DNA of 64,000 nucleotides from Aedoeadaptatus acetigenes (GCF_025566985.1 NZ_JAOQJD010000010.1:1-64000); one strand, 5' to 3'. Shown: positions 16,194 through 24,290, counted from the stretch's first letter. Program-made: numbers and translations. Notes: generated by a model from the letters alone, not told the origin.

Positions 16194-16243
16194 TTGTTAT
16201 TTTCCATAGGCATCTTGAAGCGGGCTTCGGCTCGCTTTTTTAT
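16106..16243 (+). promoter_or_regulatory. Candidate cysteine-responsive ribosome-mediated attenuator
   Basis: Three mutually exclusive helices can be drawn by eye. 1:2 pairs CATCT+GCAAA (16106-16115, over the first Cys codon) with TTTGC (16151-16155) and AGATG (16162-16166). 2:3 pairs GCCTGC (16154-16159) with GCGGGC (16220-16225) and AGATGTT (16162-16168) with GGCATCT (16209-16215). 3:4 is the terminator. A ribosome stalled on Cys codons would cover region 1, free region 2 to pair with region 3 and prevent termination. Free flow would restore 1:2 and 3:4. No T-box or known cysteine riboswitch motif is visible. Confidence 0.7.
16218..16243 (+). terminator. Attenuator terminator with UUCG tetraloop
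   Basis: AAGCGGGC (16218-16225) pairs with GCTCGCTT (16230-16237), with one G-U pair, around the extra-stable C(UUCG)G loop. Six T residues (16236-16241) follow. It lies 25 nt after the leader stop codon and 20 nt before the first permease ATG, so it must be read through for the operon to be expressed. Confidence 0.88.
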
Positions 16244-16262
16244 TTGCCTGAAAGGAGTTGTC

Positions 16263-16931
16263 ATGAACCGAGAATTTCTCGTGGCCATGCTGCCGCAGTA
16301 CGCTGCGGCGGCGAAGCTTACCCTGTCTATCGGGCTCATCGGGGTGGCGGGATCCGTCCTCTTGGGGCTCATCCTCGCCTTTATTCGGGTGGAAAAAGTC
16401 CCCGTCCTAAACGGCTTGGCCAAAGCCTACATAGAAATCTCCAGAAATACCCCCCTGTTGATTCAACTGTTTTTTCTCTACTTCGGCCTGCCGAAGATCG
16501 GCATCGTCCTATCCTCGGAAGCCTGCGCCGTCGTGGGCCTGATCTTTCTCGGGGCAAGCTACATGGCTGAGTCCTTCCGCTCCGGCATCGAAGCCGTGGA
16601 TGTGCGGCAGATCGAAGCGGCCATGGCCATCGGCCTCACCAAGCACCAGCGCATCCGCCACGTCGTCCTGCCCCAGGCATTGGCCATCGCCATCCCCTCT
16701 TTGGGCGCCAACACCATCTTTCTCTTGAAAGAAACCTCCGTCTTCAGCGCCGTGGCCCTGGCGGATCTTATGTACGTGGCAAAAGACTTAATCGGCATCT
16801 ACTACGAAACCGACGAAGCCCTCTTGCTCTTGGTCTTATCTTACCTGGTGATCCTGGTTCCCGTAGCCGTGATCTTCAGCCTGCTTGAAAGGAGGATGCG
16901 ACGTGGCATCGGCACAAGCGCTATTGCTTAA
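16263..16931 (+). CDS. Amino-acid (cysteine-type) ABC transporter permease 1
   Basis: The 222-residue inner-membrane permease is of the HisM/GlnP family. It has five predicted helices and the EAA loop near EAAMAIGLTKHQRIRHVVLPQAL, which contacts the ATPase. The N-terminal segment NREFLVAMLPQYAAAAKLTLSIGL and the ISRNTPLLIQLFFLYFGLPKIG motif are typical of polar amino-acid importers. The ATG at 16263 follows AAAGGAG directly after the attenuator; an ATG-like start 23 codons earlier lies inside the hairpin and is rejected. The gene overlaps permease 2, and both are expected to form the channel dimer. Confidence 0.9.
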   Translation: MNREFLVAMLPQYAAAAKLTLSIGLIGVAGSVLLGLILAFIRVEKVPVLNGLAKAYIEISRNTPLLIQLFFLYFGLPKIGIVLSSEACAVVGLIFLGASYMAESFRSGIEAVDVRQIEAAMAIGLTKHQRIRHVVLPQALAIAIPSLGANTIFLLKETSVFSAVALADLMYVAKDLIGIYYETDEALLLLVLSYLVILVPVAVIFSLLERRMRRGIGTSAIA

Positions 16932-17580
16932 TCCACATACAATCACAAGACTCCTGAAAGGCCTCTCCGTTACCCTGCGCGTGTCTCTCATCTCCGTGGC
17001 CCTCTCCATCCTCTTCGGCCTCGTATTCGGCTGGACCATGACCAAAAAATCCCCGGTCATCAAAATCCTTTCGAAAATCTACTTGGAATTCATGCGCCTC
17101 ATGCCCCAACTCGTGCTCCTCTTTATCGTCTACTTCGGCATGGCGCGGGCCCTGGGCGTGCATATCTCGGGATTTAACGCCGCCATCATCGTCTTCACCC
17201 TCTGGGGCACGGCGGAAATGGGCGATCTCGTCCGCGGCGCCATCTCATCCATTCCGAAACACCAATACGAAGCCGCCCAATCCATCGGCCTCACCCGCCT
17301 TCAGGTCATGGGCTACGTCGTGCTTCCACAAGCACTTCGCCGCCTCATACCCCAGGCCATGAACCTCGTGACCCGCATGATCAAAACCACCTCCCTCATC
17401 GCCCTCATCGGCGTCGTGGAAGTCATCAAAACCGGGCAACAAATTGTGGAAGCCGTGCGGCTGGAATTCGCCTCCGCGGCCCTTTGGATCTACCTCGTCA
17501 TCTTGATTTTATACTTTTTGGTTTGCTATCCCCTGTCCAAATGGGCCGGGCACTTAGAAAAGAAATGGAAGGAGGCATAA
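16903..17580 (+). CDS. Amino-acid (cysteine-type) ABC transporter permease 2
   Basis: The 225-residue permease is paralogous to the preceding one, with the EAA loop YEAAQSIGLTRLQVMGYVVLPQALRR and five helices. The MRLMPQLVLLFIVYFG stretch replaces the usual RNTPLLVQ motif. The GTG at 16903 is preferred because AAGGAGG (16889-16895) precedes it at ideal spacing; a TTG at 16885 lies before that site. It overlaps permease 1 by 29 bp, and its TAA overlaps the ATPase ATG (TAATG), so the three are translationally coupled. Confidence 0.9.
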   Translation: MASAQALLLNPHTITRLLKGLSVTLRVSLISVALSILFGLVFGWTMTKKSPVIKILSKIYLEFMRLMPQLVLLFIVYFGMARALGVHISGFNAAIIVFTLWGTAEMGDLVRGAISSIPKHQYEAAQSIGLTRLQVMGYVVLPQALRRLIPQAMNLVTRMIKTTSLIALIGVVEVIKTGQQIVEAVRLEFASAALWIYLVILILYFLVCYPLSKWAGHLEKKWKEA

Positions 17581-18314
17581 TGGCCATACTGGAAATAAAA
17601 GACATGGTAAAAGCCTACGACGGCGCCCCCATCTTCAGCGGCTTTTCCCTAAACGTTGAAAAAGGCGACGTCATCGCCGTTCTGGGCCCCTCGGGCTGCG
17701 GCAAAAGCACCATGCTTCGTTGCATCAACGGCCTGGAAAAAATTCAGGGAGGCGACATTCTCCTGAACGGCGAAAGCGTCGTAAAAGAAGAAAAAGACAT
17801 GCCCGGCGTCAGGAAAAAAATCGGCATGGTCTTTCAGTCCTACGAACTCTTCGGCCACATGACGGTCCTCGACAACCTTACCCTCGGGCCCGTGAAGGCC
17901 AAAGGCGAAGACAAAGCCGAGGCCGAAAAGCGCGCCCTGGCCCTCTTGGATCGGGTGGGACTCAAAGACAAAGCCCAAAGCTTTCCGAGAAACCTCTCCG
18001 GCGGCCAGCAACAGCGCGTCGCCATCCTTCGGGCCATGCTCATGGACCCGGAAATATTCCTCTTCGACGAAGTCACCGCCGCCCTGGACCCGGAAATGGT
18101 GCAGGAAGTCTTATCCCTCGTCGGCGAGCTGGCAAAAGAGGGAAAAACCATGCTCATCGTCACCCACGAGATGGAATTCGCGAGAAAAGTCGCGAACCGC
18201 ATCTTGTTTATGGAAGAAGGCCACATCATCGAAGACACGGGGCCGGAAGAATTTTTCGAGCACCCGACCACCGAACGAAGCCGCCGATTTTTAGAAGGAT
18301 TGCATTACAACTAA
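17580..18314 (+). CDS. Amino-acid (cysteine-type) ABC transporter ATPase
   Basis: The 244-residue ATPase powers import. It has Walker A GPSGCGKST (about residue 36), the Q-loop VFQSYELF, signature LSGGQQQR, Walker B FLFDEVTAALDPE and the switch His in THEMEFA. The EVTAALDPE wording is typical of polar amino-acid importers. The ATG overlaps the stop of permease 2 (TAATG), with GGAGG at 17571. It is followed 10 bp later by the binding protein. Confidence 0.94.
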   Translation: MAILEIKDMVKAYDGAPIFSGFSLNVEKGDVIAVLGPSGCGKSTMLRCINGLEKIQGGDILLNGESVVKEEKDMPGVRKKIGMVFQSYELFGHMTVLDNLTLGPVKAKGEDKAEAEKRALALLDRVGLKDKAQSFPRNLSGGQQQRVAILRAMLMDPEIFLFDEVTAALDPEMVQEVLSLVGELAKEGKTMLIVTHEMEFARKVANRILFMEEGHIIEDTGPEEFFEHPTTERSRRFLEGLHYN

Positions 18315-18324
18315 GGAGGACAAA

Positions 18325-19179
18325 ATGAAAAAACTGCTTACCGTACTTATGATCGCCACACTCGCCCTGGGCCTCGTAGCCTGCGGCGGCGCGGAAGAAG
18401 AAGGCGCCCCGGCCGCCGACAAAGCCGGCGTACGCACCGTCGACGAAATCAAAAAATCCGGCGAAATCACCATCGGCGTCTTCGGCGACAAAAAACCCTT
18501 CGGCTACATGGACGAAAAAGGCCAATTTAAAGGCTACGACATCGCCCTCGGCGATCGCATCGGCGAAGAACTGGGCGTGAAAGTCAAATACATTCCCGTG
18601 GAAGCCGCAAGTCGCGTCGAATACCTGAACGCCAACAAAATCGACCTCTTGCTCGCCAACTTCACCGTCACCGACGAGCGAAAAGAACAAGTCGACTTTG
18701 CGCTGCCCTACATGAAAGTCTCCCTGGGCGTCGTGTCCCCGAAAGGCGAAATCACCGACGTTTCCCAACTGAAAGACAAAACCCTCATCATCTCCAAAGG
18801 CACCACGGCGGAAACCTACTTCACCGAAAAACACCCCGAAGTGAAACTGCAAAAATACGACCAATACGCCGAAGCCTACAGCGCCCTCTTAGACGGCCGC
18901 GGCGACGCTATGAGCACCGACAACACCGAAGTTTTGGCATGGGCACTTGAAAACGACGGCTACGACGTGGGCATCAAAACCCTCGGCGATGTGGATTACA
19001 TTGCCCCCGCCGTAAAAAAAGGCAACAAAGAAATGCTCGACTGCGTGAATGGAATCATCGAAAAACTCTACGGAGAAAAATTCTTCATCAAAGCATTTGA
19101 AGACACCCTCGCCCCCACCTACGGCGATGCCGCCAAGGCAGAAGACATGGTAGTGGAGGAGAAGCCGGCAGACTTTTAA
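18325..19179 (+). CDS. Cysteine-binding lipoprotein of the ABC transporter (CjaA-like)
   Basis: The 284-residue protein has a lipoprotein signal ending in LVACGG (Cys about 20) and a family 3 solute-binding fold. Several stretches resemble, from memory, Campylobacter CjaA, a structurally shown cysteine-binding protein: GVFGDKKPFGYMDEKGQFKG, EAASRVEYLNANKIDLLLAN, FALPYMKVSLGV, ISKGTTAETYF, and DVDYIAPAVKKGNKEM. It is therefore assigned to cysteine (or cystine), which agrees with the Cys-rich leader upstream. RBS AAGGAGG lies between ATPase and ATG. A strong terminator closes the operon. Confidence 0.88.
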   Translation: MKKLLTVLMIATLALGLVACGGAEEEGAPAADKAGVRTVDEIKKSGEITIGVFGDKKPFGYMDEKGQFKGYDIALGDRIGEELGVKVKYIPVEAASRVEYLNANKIDLLLANFTVTDERKEQVDFALPYMKVSLGVVSPKGEITDVSQLKDKTLIISKGTTAETYFTEKHPEVKLQKYDQYAEAYSALLDGRGDAMSTDNTEVLAWALENDGYDVGIKTLGDVDYIAPAVKKGNKEMLDCVNGIIEKLYGEKFFIKAFEDTLAPTYGDAAKAEDMVVEEKPADF

Positions 19180-19224
19180 AAATAAGGAAAGGATCGAGAG
19201 GAATCGATCCTTTCCTTATTTTTA
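19179..19224 (+). terminator. Terminator of the cysteine transporter operon
   Basis: AATAAGGAAAGGATCGA (19181-19197) pairs perfectly with its reverse complement at 19204-19220 around GAGGAA and runs into TTTTTATT. The stem is symmetrical enough to stop transcription in both directions. Confidence 0.9.
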
Positions 19225-19845
19225 TTGCGCACTGAATTTGTTCAAGCAACTTATTTTTTTCTTCGCCAAAAGTACATCTTTGCTTTCCAAGTGCTCAGTT
19301 TCTGTGATTCGCGATCCCTTTTTTCTTAACTCAAAATTCCACTCTTTCATGGCTTTGAAACCCGGGGGCGGGGAAAAGAGCTCAGAGCGGAAGGCCGCAT
19401 TTTCCCCGCCCCCGGGGCCCCCACCCCTTTTTTGGCCGCGCTTAAGCTGTAAGAAAATGCCTGCGGCATTTTCTACAAATTGGGCCGTGTCGTGGAAAAG
19501 AAGAATGTGAGGTGGGCGAAGAATTCTTATTGGCGAAAAAGTATCTTTGCCCAACTCAAAATCAATCAAAAGCAAAGAAGCCCAATAGGAATCGAAGCCC
19601 GGTAGGGCTTCGCACATATAGAAGGCGTTTGTGGGTGGAGGGGGATGGGGCCCCGGGGAAGGGGCAGAGGGCGAATCGCAACGCCCTAGCCCCTTCCCCG
19701 GGTCTAAAAGCCATTTAAGAACATATTTTAAGCGAAATAGAAAACACCACGAGTCATCATTCGGTCCGCGATCGGAAAACAAAGATAAAAAATGAGCGTA
19801 GATAAGATATAAGGAAAAAGAAAAAACAATCCGCATCTTCCCCGG
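19225..19845. other. Gene-free stretch with GC-rich palindromes
   Basis: No convincing gene is seen in about 620 bp. There are four hairpin-forming inverted repeats: CCCGGGGGCGGGGAAAA at 19361-19377 with its complement at 19400-19416; AGAAAATGCC at 19452-19461 with 19465-19474; CGAAGCCC at 19593-19600 with 19605-19612; and CCCGGGGAAGGGGC at 19652-19665 with 19689-19702. A degenerate direct repeat occurs at 19264-19283 and 19532-19550 (GTA..TCTTTGC). This looks like a dispersed palindromic intergenic element. Open frames across it have low-complexity Pro/Gly translations and no ribosome sites. Confidence 0.6.
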
Positions 19846-19886
19846 GTATGAAAAAACAGCCTCATTCAGAGACTGTTTTTTCATAC
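19846..19886. terminator. Bidirectional terminator below the Ser-rich lipoprotein gene
   Basis: TATGAAAAAACAG (19847-19859) pairs perfectly with CTGTTTTTTCATA (19873-19885). A-rich and T-rich arms allow termination on both strands. It abuts the lipoprotein stop codon at 19886. Confidence 0.82.
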
Positions 19887-20626
19887 TAATTACTTTCTTT
19901 GGAAGAAGAGGATTCTTTTTCCGTGGAAGTAGAAGAAGTAGTAGAAGAACCCTTCTTGCTCGTATTCTTTTTAGAAGAAGAATCACTCGTTTTCTTCTCG
20001 GAAGTGGAAGAAGTCCCCTTCTTCCCGGACGAAGAACTCCGCGAGGAATCCTCAGAAGATTCATAAGAAGAATTCGTCTTATCCCCATACACATCGGCGT
20101 CTTTCTTCGACTTCACCGAATCCGTATCTTCCTCTTCATCCGAATCGCCGTAAGTTCTTTCCATGTGGCGCAGGAGGCTGTCGTCGCTGCCGTTTACGGC
20201 GTAGTAGCCGTAGGTGTCGTGGACCGGGCCCACGATGCCGTCGGCACCGTCGCGATAGAAGATGATGTATTCCTGATTCGGCGTCATCCCCTTGGGAATG
20301 GGAATTTCCACCGTGCTCAACGCGCCCTTGTAGTTTTTAATAAACTCCAGCTCCGTTTGGCCCTTGGCATTGGTGGTCAGCTCAACCAAAGCGATGTAGT
20401 CGCTGGCGGCCTCCAGAGCGGCATTTCTCTTGTCTTCGTCGTCGCTTTCAAAGAGGGCCTTTTCCTCGGCGGCCTTGTCCTTTTCAGGCGTATAGGCCTC
20501 GTCCTTACTCTCCGTGGCCACGGCCTTGGCGGCCTTTTCCTCTTCCTTCGGCGCCTCCGCCTTCTTGCCGCAGCCGGCGAGACACAAACACAGAGCCAAA
20601 GCGAGAGCCGTGTAATTCCGTTTCAT
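19886..20626 (-). CDS. Hypothetical lipoprotein with Ser/Lys-rich tail
   Basis: The 246-residue protein has a lipoprotein signal (KRNYTALALALCLCLAGCGKK) and a Lys/Glu/Ala-rich linker. A compact domain of about 100 residues follows (NAALEAASDYIALVELT..YGYYAVNGSDDSLLRHMERTYGDS) that I cannot assign, although cell-surface beta-strand character is likely. The last 70 residues are almost only Ser, Lys, Thr, Glu and Asp, probably disordered. The ATG at 20626 is preferred because GGGAGG precedes it at the right spacing; an ATG 11 codons upstream has none. It is divergent from the CCA-adding enzyme gene. Confidence 0.75.
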   Translation of the reverse strand: MKRNYTALALALCLCLAGCGKKAEAPKEEEKAAKAVATESKDEAYTPEKDKAAEEKALFESDDEDKRNAALEAASDYIALVELTTNAKGQTELEFIKNYKGALSTVEIPIPKGMTPNQEYIIFYRDGADGIVGPVHDTYGYYAVNGSDDSLLRHMERTYGDSDEEEDTDSVKSKKDADVYGDKTNSSYESSEDSSRSSSSGKKGTSSTSEKKTSDSSSKKNTSKKGSSTTSSTSTEKESSSSKESN

Positions 20627-20719
20627 TCCATACCTCCCAACAGATTCCGTCTTTTTCATGATTATACCACGTCGCCGCCAAAAAGGCCCACGAGAAAGGC
20701 AAAAAACCGCGCGAAGTGT

Positions 20720-20725
20720 TATAAT
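20720..20725 (+). promoter_or_regulatory. -10 element placed for a leaderless cca mRNA
   Basis: A consensus TATAAT ends 6 bp before the ATG at 20732, so the predicted transcription start falls on or next to the start codon. No Shine-Dalgarno sequence is visible, and the -35 region is weak. Confidence 0.5.
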
Positions 20726-20731
20726 GACTCT

Positions 20732-22108
20732 ATGAAATTACCTCAAGCCATCGAAGATGCCATCCGCCGCTTTCGCGAAAAAGGCGTGCCCGTCTACGTC
20801 GTCGGCGGCGCCGTGCGCGACAGCCTCATGGGCATCACGCCCCACGACTACGACCTCACCACCCCGGCCACACCGGAAGAAATCCTCGCCATTATGGCGG
20901 GGGAGAAGACCTTCCGTGAAGGTGAAAAATTCGGCACCATCGCCGTCATGACCGCCATCGGCCCCGTAGAGATCACCACCTTTCGCATCGACGGCACCTA
21001 CACCGACAACCGCAAACCCGACGCCGTTACCTTTACGGCGGATCTGAAAGAAGATCTGGCGCGGCGAGATTTCACCGTGAACGCCATGGCTTACAGCCCG
21101 GAGACGGGCCTCGTGGATCCCTTCGGCGGCCGGGATGATCTGGAAAACAAAATCCTCCGCGCCGTCGGCGATCCCGCCCGGCGCTTTTCGGAAGACGCCC
21201 TCCGGATCCTTCGCGCCTTTCGTTTTATGGGTCAGCTGAACATGACCTTGGATCCCGCCCTCCTCGCGGCGGCGAAAAATGAAGCTTATCGCATCGAAAG
21301 CCTCTCCGCCGAGCGGGTGGCCGATGAAATGAACAAAATCCTCCTTCAAGACGCCCCGTCTCGGGTCCTCTACGCCATGGAAGAAGCCGGCGTCCTCGAA
21401 AAAATCTTTCCCGAGCTCGTCCCTACTGTGGGCTACGACCAACGGAACCCCCACCACGACAAAACCCTATTCGATCACATCCTTTGCGTGGTGGACCGGG
21501 CACCCAAAACACTGCCCCTGCGCTACGCCGCCCTTTTTCACGACGTCAACAAACCCGACACCCTGACAATCGACGAAAATGGAAAAGGGCACTTCTTCGG
21601 CCACGACACCATGGGCGCGGAAACCGCAGGGCGCATCCTCGCCCGTCTAAAGAGCCAAAAAGCCCTTTCGCGGGAAGTGGAAGTCCTTATAAAAGAACAC
21701 ATGAAAGTCCACGACACCATGACCGACAAAGCCCTGCGCCGGCAAATCAAGCGGGTAGGGGAAGATTACATCCTGGATCTCTACGATCTTATGGCGGCGG
21801 ACATGGCCTGCACCTATGGCGCGCGGGACATCTCCTTCATCCTCCAGCGAAAAGCGCGCATCCGCGCCCTCATGGACGAAGGCATCGTCAACCGAAACAC
21901 CCTGGCCGTGAGCGGCAGAGACCTCATCGCCCTGGGCATGGCCCCCGGCCCCGCCATGGGCCGCCTCCTAAAAGAAATGGAAGACATGGCCCTGGACGAT
22001 CCCGAAACAAACGAAAAAGAACAGCTTTTGGCCTACGCCGAAAAGCGCATCGCAGAAGAAAACGCAGCAAACAACAACGAAGAAACAACCAAGAGGAGAC
22101 ACCCATGA
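20732..22108 (+). CDS. cca: CCA tRNA nucleotidyltransferase
   Basis: The 458-residue enzyme adds or repairs CCA ends of tRNAs. The nucleotidyltransferase head shows VYVVGGAVRDSLMG and the DYDLTT metal site, RRDFTVNAMAY and RILRAFRFMGQL. A C-terminal HD domain has LFHDVNKPDT and HDTMGAETA. Class II bacterial CCA enzymes with an HD domain have this layout. Translation is unusual: the ATG lies directly after TATAAT without a ribosome site. The stop overlaps the glmM start (ATGA). Confidence 0.94.
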   Translation: MKLPQAIEDAIRRFREKGVPVYVVGGAVRDSLMGITPHDYDLTTPATPEEILAIMAGEKTFREGEKFGTIAVMTAIGPVEITTFRIDGTYTDNRKPDAVTFTADLKEDLARRDFTVNAMAYSPETGLVDPFGGRDDLENKILRAVGDPARRFSEDALRILRAFRFMGQLNMTLDPALLAAAKNEAYRIESLSAERVADEMNKILLQDAPSRVLYAMEEAGVLEKIFPELVPTVGYDQRNPHHDKTLFDHILCVVDRAPKTLPLRYAALFHDVNKPDTLTIDENGKGHFFGHDTMGAETAGRILARLKSQKALSREVEVLIKEHMKVHDTMTDKALRRQIKRVGEDYILDLYDLMAADMACTYGARDISFILQRKARIRALMDEGIVNRNTLAVSGRDLIALGMAPGPAMGRLLKEMEDMALDDPETNEKEQLLAYAEKRIAEENAANNNEETTKRRHP

Positions 22109-23451
22109 AACTATTTGGAACCGACGGCATCCGCGGCGTCGCAAACGAAGAACTTACACCGGAACTTGCCATGAAACTGGGACGCGTCCTGGCCGAGCGC
22201 ATTCACGAAACCGGCGCCGAAAAGCCCTTCGTCCTCACCGGCAGAGACACGAGACAATCCGGCACCATGCTCTCCATGGCCCTCGCCACAGGCCTCATGG
22301 CAGGCGGCGTTGACTGCGCGAACCTCTCCGTCATTCCCACCCCCGGCGTCGCCTACCTCACCCGTAAATACGGCGCCGCCATGGGCATCGTCATCTCCGC
22401 ATCCCACAACCCCTTCGAATACAACGGCATCAAAATCTTCTCCGACAAAGGCCTCAAACTCCCCGACGCCGTGGAAGAAGAAATCGAAGAGCGGCTCACC
22501 GATCCCGGCTACACCCCGGTTCCCATCGATCCCAAAGCCATCGGTCAAAAGAAAAAAGACCTCCCCGGCATCGTCGACTACGAAGACTACCTCGTGGGCC
22601 TTGTGGACCGCGACCTTAGCGGCACAAAAATCGCCGTCGACGCAGGAAACGGCGCCCTGAGCGAACTGGCGGAAAAAGTCCTTACGAGACTCGGCGCCGA
22701 AGTCGTGGCCATTAACACCGCCCCCGACGGCGCCAACATCAACGCTCAATGCGGCTCCACCGCCCCCGAAAAAATTCAGGCCCTCGTAAAAGACACAGGC
22801 GCTGACGTGGGCTTCTCCTTCGACGGCGACGCCGACCGCATCATCGCCGTCGACGAAAAAGGCCAAATCCTCGACGGCGACCACATCCTCGCCATCTGCG
22901 CCAAAAGCTTGAAAGCCAAAGGCGAGCTCGATAACACCACCGTCGTCGGCACCGTCATGACCAACATCGGCCTTGATCGCTTCCTCAAAGAAGAAGGCAT
23001 CGACCTCGTCAAGACCAAAGTCGGCGACCGCTACGTCCTGGAAGAAATGCTCGAAAAAGGCTACGTCCTCGGCGGCGAACAATCCGGCCACATCATCTTC
23101 AGCCGCTACAACACCACCGGCGACGGCCTGGCCACCGGCCTCCACCTCCTGGAAGTCATGGCCGAAACAAACAAGCCCATGAGCGAACTCAACGCCCTCA
23201 TGACCTCCTATCCCCAAGTCCTCGTCAACGCCAAAGTCGACAACAAGAAAAAACACGCCTACGAAGACCACGCAGGGATTCAGGAAAAAATTCGCGAACT
23301 GGAAGCCAAATTTAAAGACGAAGGCCGCGTCGTGATCCGCTCCTCCGGCACCGAACCCCTCGTTCGCGTCATGATCGAAGGCAAAGACCAAGACCAACTG
23401 CAAGCCGAAGCCGAAAACCTCGCCCGCTATATAGAAGAGGTGCTCCAATGA
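22105..23451 (+). CDS. glmM: Phosphoglucosamine mutase
   Basis: The 448-residue enzyme converts glucosamine-6-phosphate to glucosamine-1-phosphate for UDP-GlcNAc and peptidoglycan. Signatures: KLFGTDGIRGVAN at the start, phosphoserine loop GIVISASHNPFEYNGIK, metal loop FDGDADRI, sugar loop GGEQSGHI and the C-terminal phosphate site RSSGTEPLVRVM. The ATG at 22105 follows AGAGGAG and overlaps the cca stop. The downstream degV-like gene overlaps its end, also as ATGA, so cca-glmM-degV form a tight transcription unit. Confidence 0.96.
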   Translation: MKLFGTDGIRGVANEELTPELAMKLGRVLAERIHETGAEKPFVLTGRDTRQSGTMLSMALATGLMAGGVDCANLSVIPTPGVAYLTRKYGAAMGIVISASHNPFEYNGIKIFSDKGLKLPDAVEEEIEERLTDPGYTPVPIDPKAIGQKKKDLPGIVDYEDYLVGLVDRDLSGTKIAVDAGNGALSELAEKVLTRLGAEVVAINTAPDGANINAQCGSTAPEKIQALVKDTGADVGFSFDGDADRIIAVDEKGQILDGDHILAICAKSLKAKGELDNTTVVGTVMTNIGLDRFLKEEGIDLVKTKVGDRYVLEEMLEKGYVLGGEQSGHIIFSRYNTTGDGLATGLHLLEVMAETNKPMSELNALMTSYPQVLVNAKVDNKKKHAYEDHAGIQEKIRELEAKFKDEGRVVIRSSGTEPLVRVMIEGKDQDQLQAEAENLARYIEEVLQ

Positions 23452-24290
23452 ACAAAATAAAAATCATCGCAGACACATCCGCCGACTTCACCGCAGAAGA
23501 AGCGAAAGCCATGGATATTGCCTTCGTCCCCTTCACCATCGACGCGGGAAAGAATACCTACATCGACGACGACGAACTGAATCTCGACGCCCTCTACGCC
23601 GACATGCAGGCCAGCCAAGAGCCCACCCGCACCGGCTGCCCCTCGCCCTACAACTACAAAGAGGCCATCTTAGGAACAGGCGCCGACGAAATCTTCGTCG
23701 TCACCATCTCCTCCAAACTCTCCGGCAGCTACAACGCCGCCCAAACCGCCGTGGAAGAAGTGAAAAGAGAGCATCCCGAGAAAAAAATCGCCCTCATCGA
23801 CTCCAAATCCGCCTCCGCCGGCACCGCCAACGTTGTGAGCTTCATCCATAAGCGGGCCGAAGAAGGCAAAGACTTCGACGCCATCGAAAGAGAAGTGAGA
23901 GAATTCGCCGACAAACAATCCACCTTCTTCATCCTGGAATCCATGGACAACCTCATCAAAAACGGCCGCATCCCCAAACTCGCGGGAAAAGCCGTCAACG
24001 TCCTGAACATGAAACCCATCATGCGCGGCGAAGACGGCGCCATCGGCCTCTTCCAAATCAACCGCGGCTTCAAAAAAAGCCTGGCCAAACTCGCCAAAGA
24101 AGTCATCAGAATCAACGCCGAAAAAAGCGTCGAATTCATCACCATCAGCCATTCCCACGCGGAAGAAAAAGCCAAACTCTTTAAAAGCTACATTCAAGAC
24201 GAAATACAAACAGCCACCATACGCATCGTGCAGACCAAAGGCCTTTCAAGCGTCTATGCCGATTTCGGAGGCATCGTCGTCGCCCTGTAA
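23448..24290 (+). CDS. DegV family fatty-acid-binding protein
   Basis: The 280-residue protein has the two-domain DegV fold: KIIADTSADFT at the start, FTIDAGKNTYIDDDEL, TRTGCPSPYNY, VVTISSKLSGSYNAA, and the second-domain motif ESMDNLIKNGRIPK. DegV (FakB) proteins bind a fatty acid and deliver it to the FakA kinase in Firmicutes; no fakA is in the window. The ATG overlaps the glmM stop by 4 bp, and GAGGTG precedes it. Confidence 0.9.
   Translation: MNKIKIIADTSADFTAEEAKAMDIAFVPFTIDAGKNTYIDDDELNLDALYADMQASQEPTRTGCPSPYNYKEAILGTGADEIFVVTISSKLSGSYNAAQTAVEEVKREHPEKKIALIDSKSASAGTANVVSFIHKRAEEGKDFDAIEREVREFADKQSTFFILESMDNLIKNGRIPKLAGKAVNVLNMKPIMRGEDGAIGLFQINRGFKKSLAKLAKEVIRINAEKSVEFITISHSHAEEKAKLFKSYIQDEIQTATIRIVQTKGLSSVYADFGGIVVAL

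Noticed and set aside
16069..16262. T-box or known cysteine riboswitch in front of the transporter
   Set aside because: No AGGGTGGNACCGCG-like T-box or specifier loop is present; the RNA is short and holds a translated Cys-rich ORF.
19222..20094. A 290-codon minus-strand frame across the palindromic stretch and the lipoprotein end
   Set aside because: It overlaps the lipoprotein gene, the bidirectional terminator and all the hairpins; the translation is low-complexity Pro, Gly and Leu with no start context.
22111..23448. A 445-codon open frame on the minus strand covering almost all of glmM
   Set aside because: It is antisense to a clear enzyme gene, and its translation is Val/Phe/Gly/Asp-rich, as produced by GC-rich third positions. 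No ribosome site or promoter is seen.
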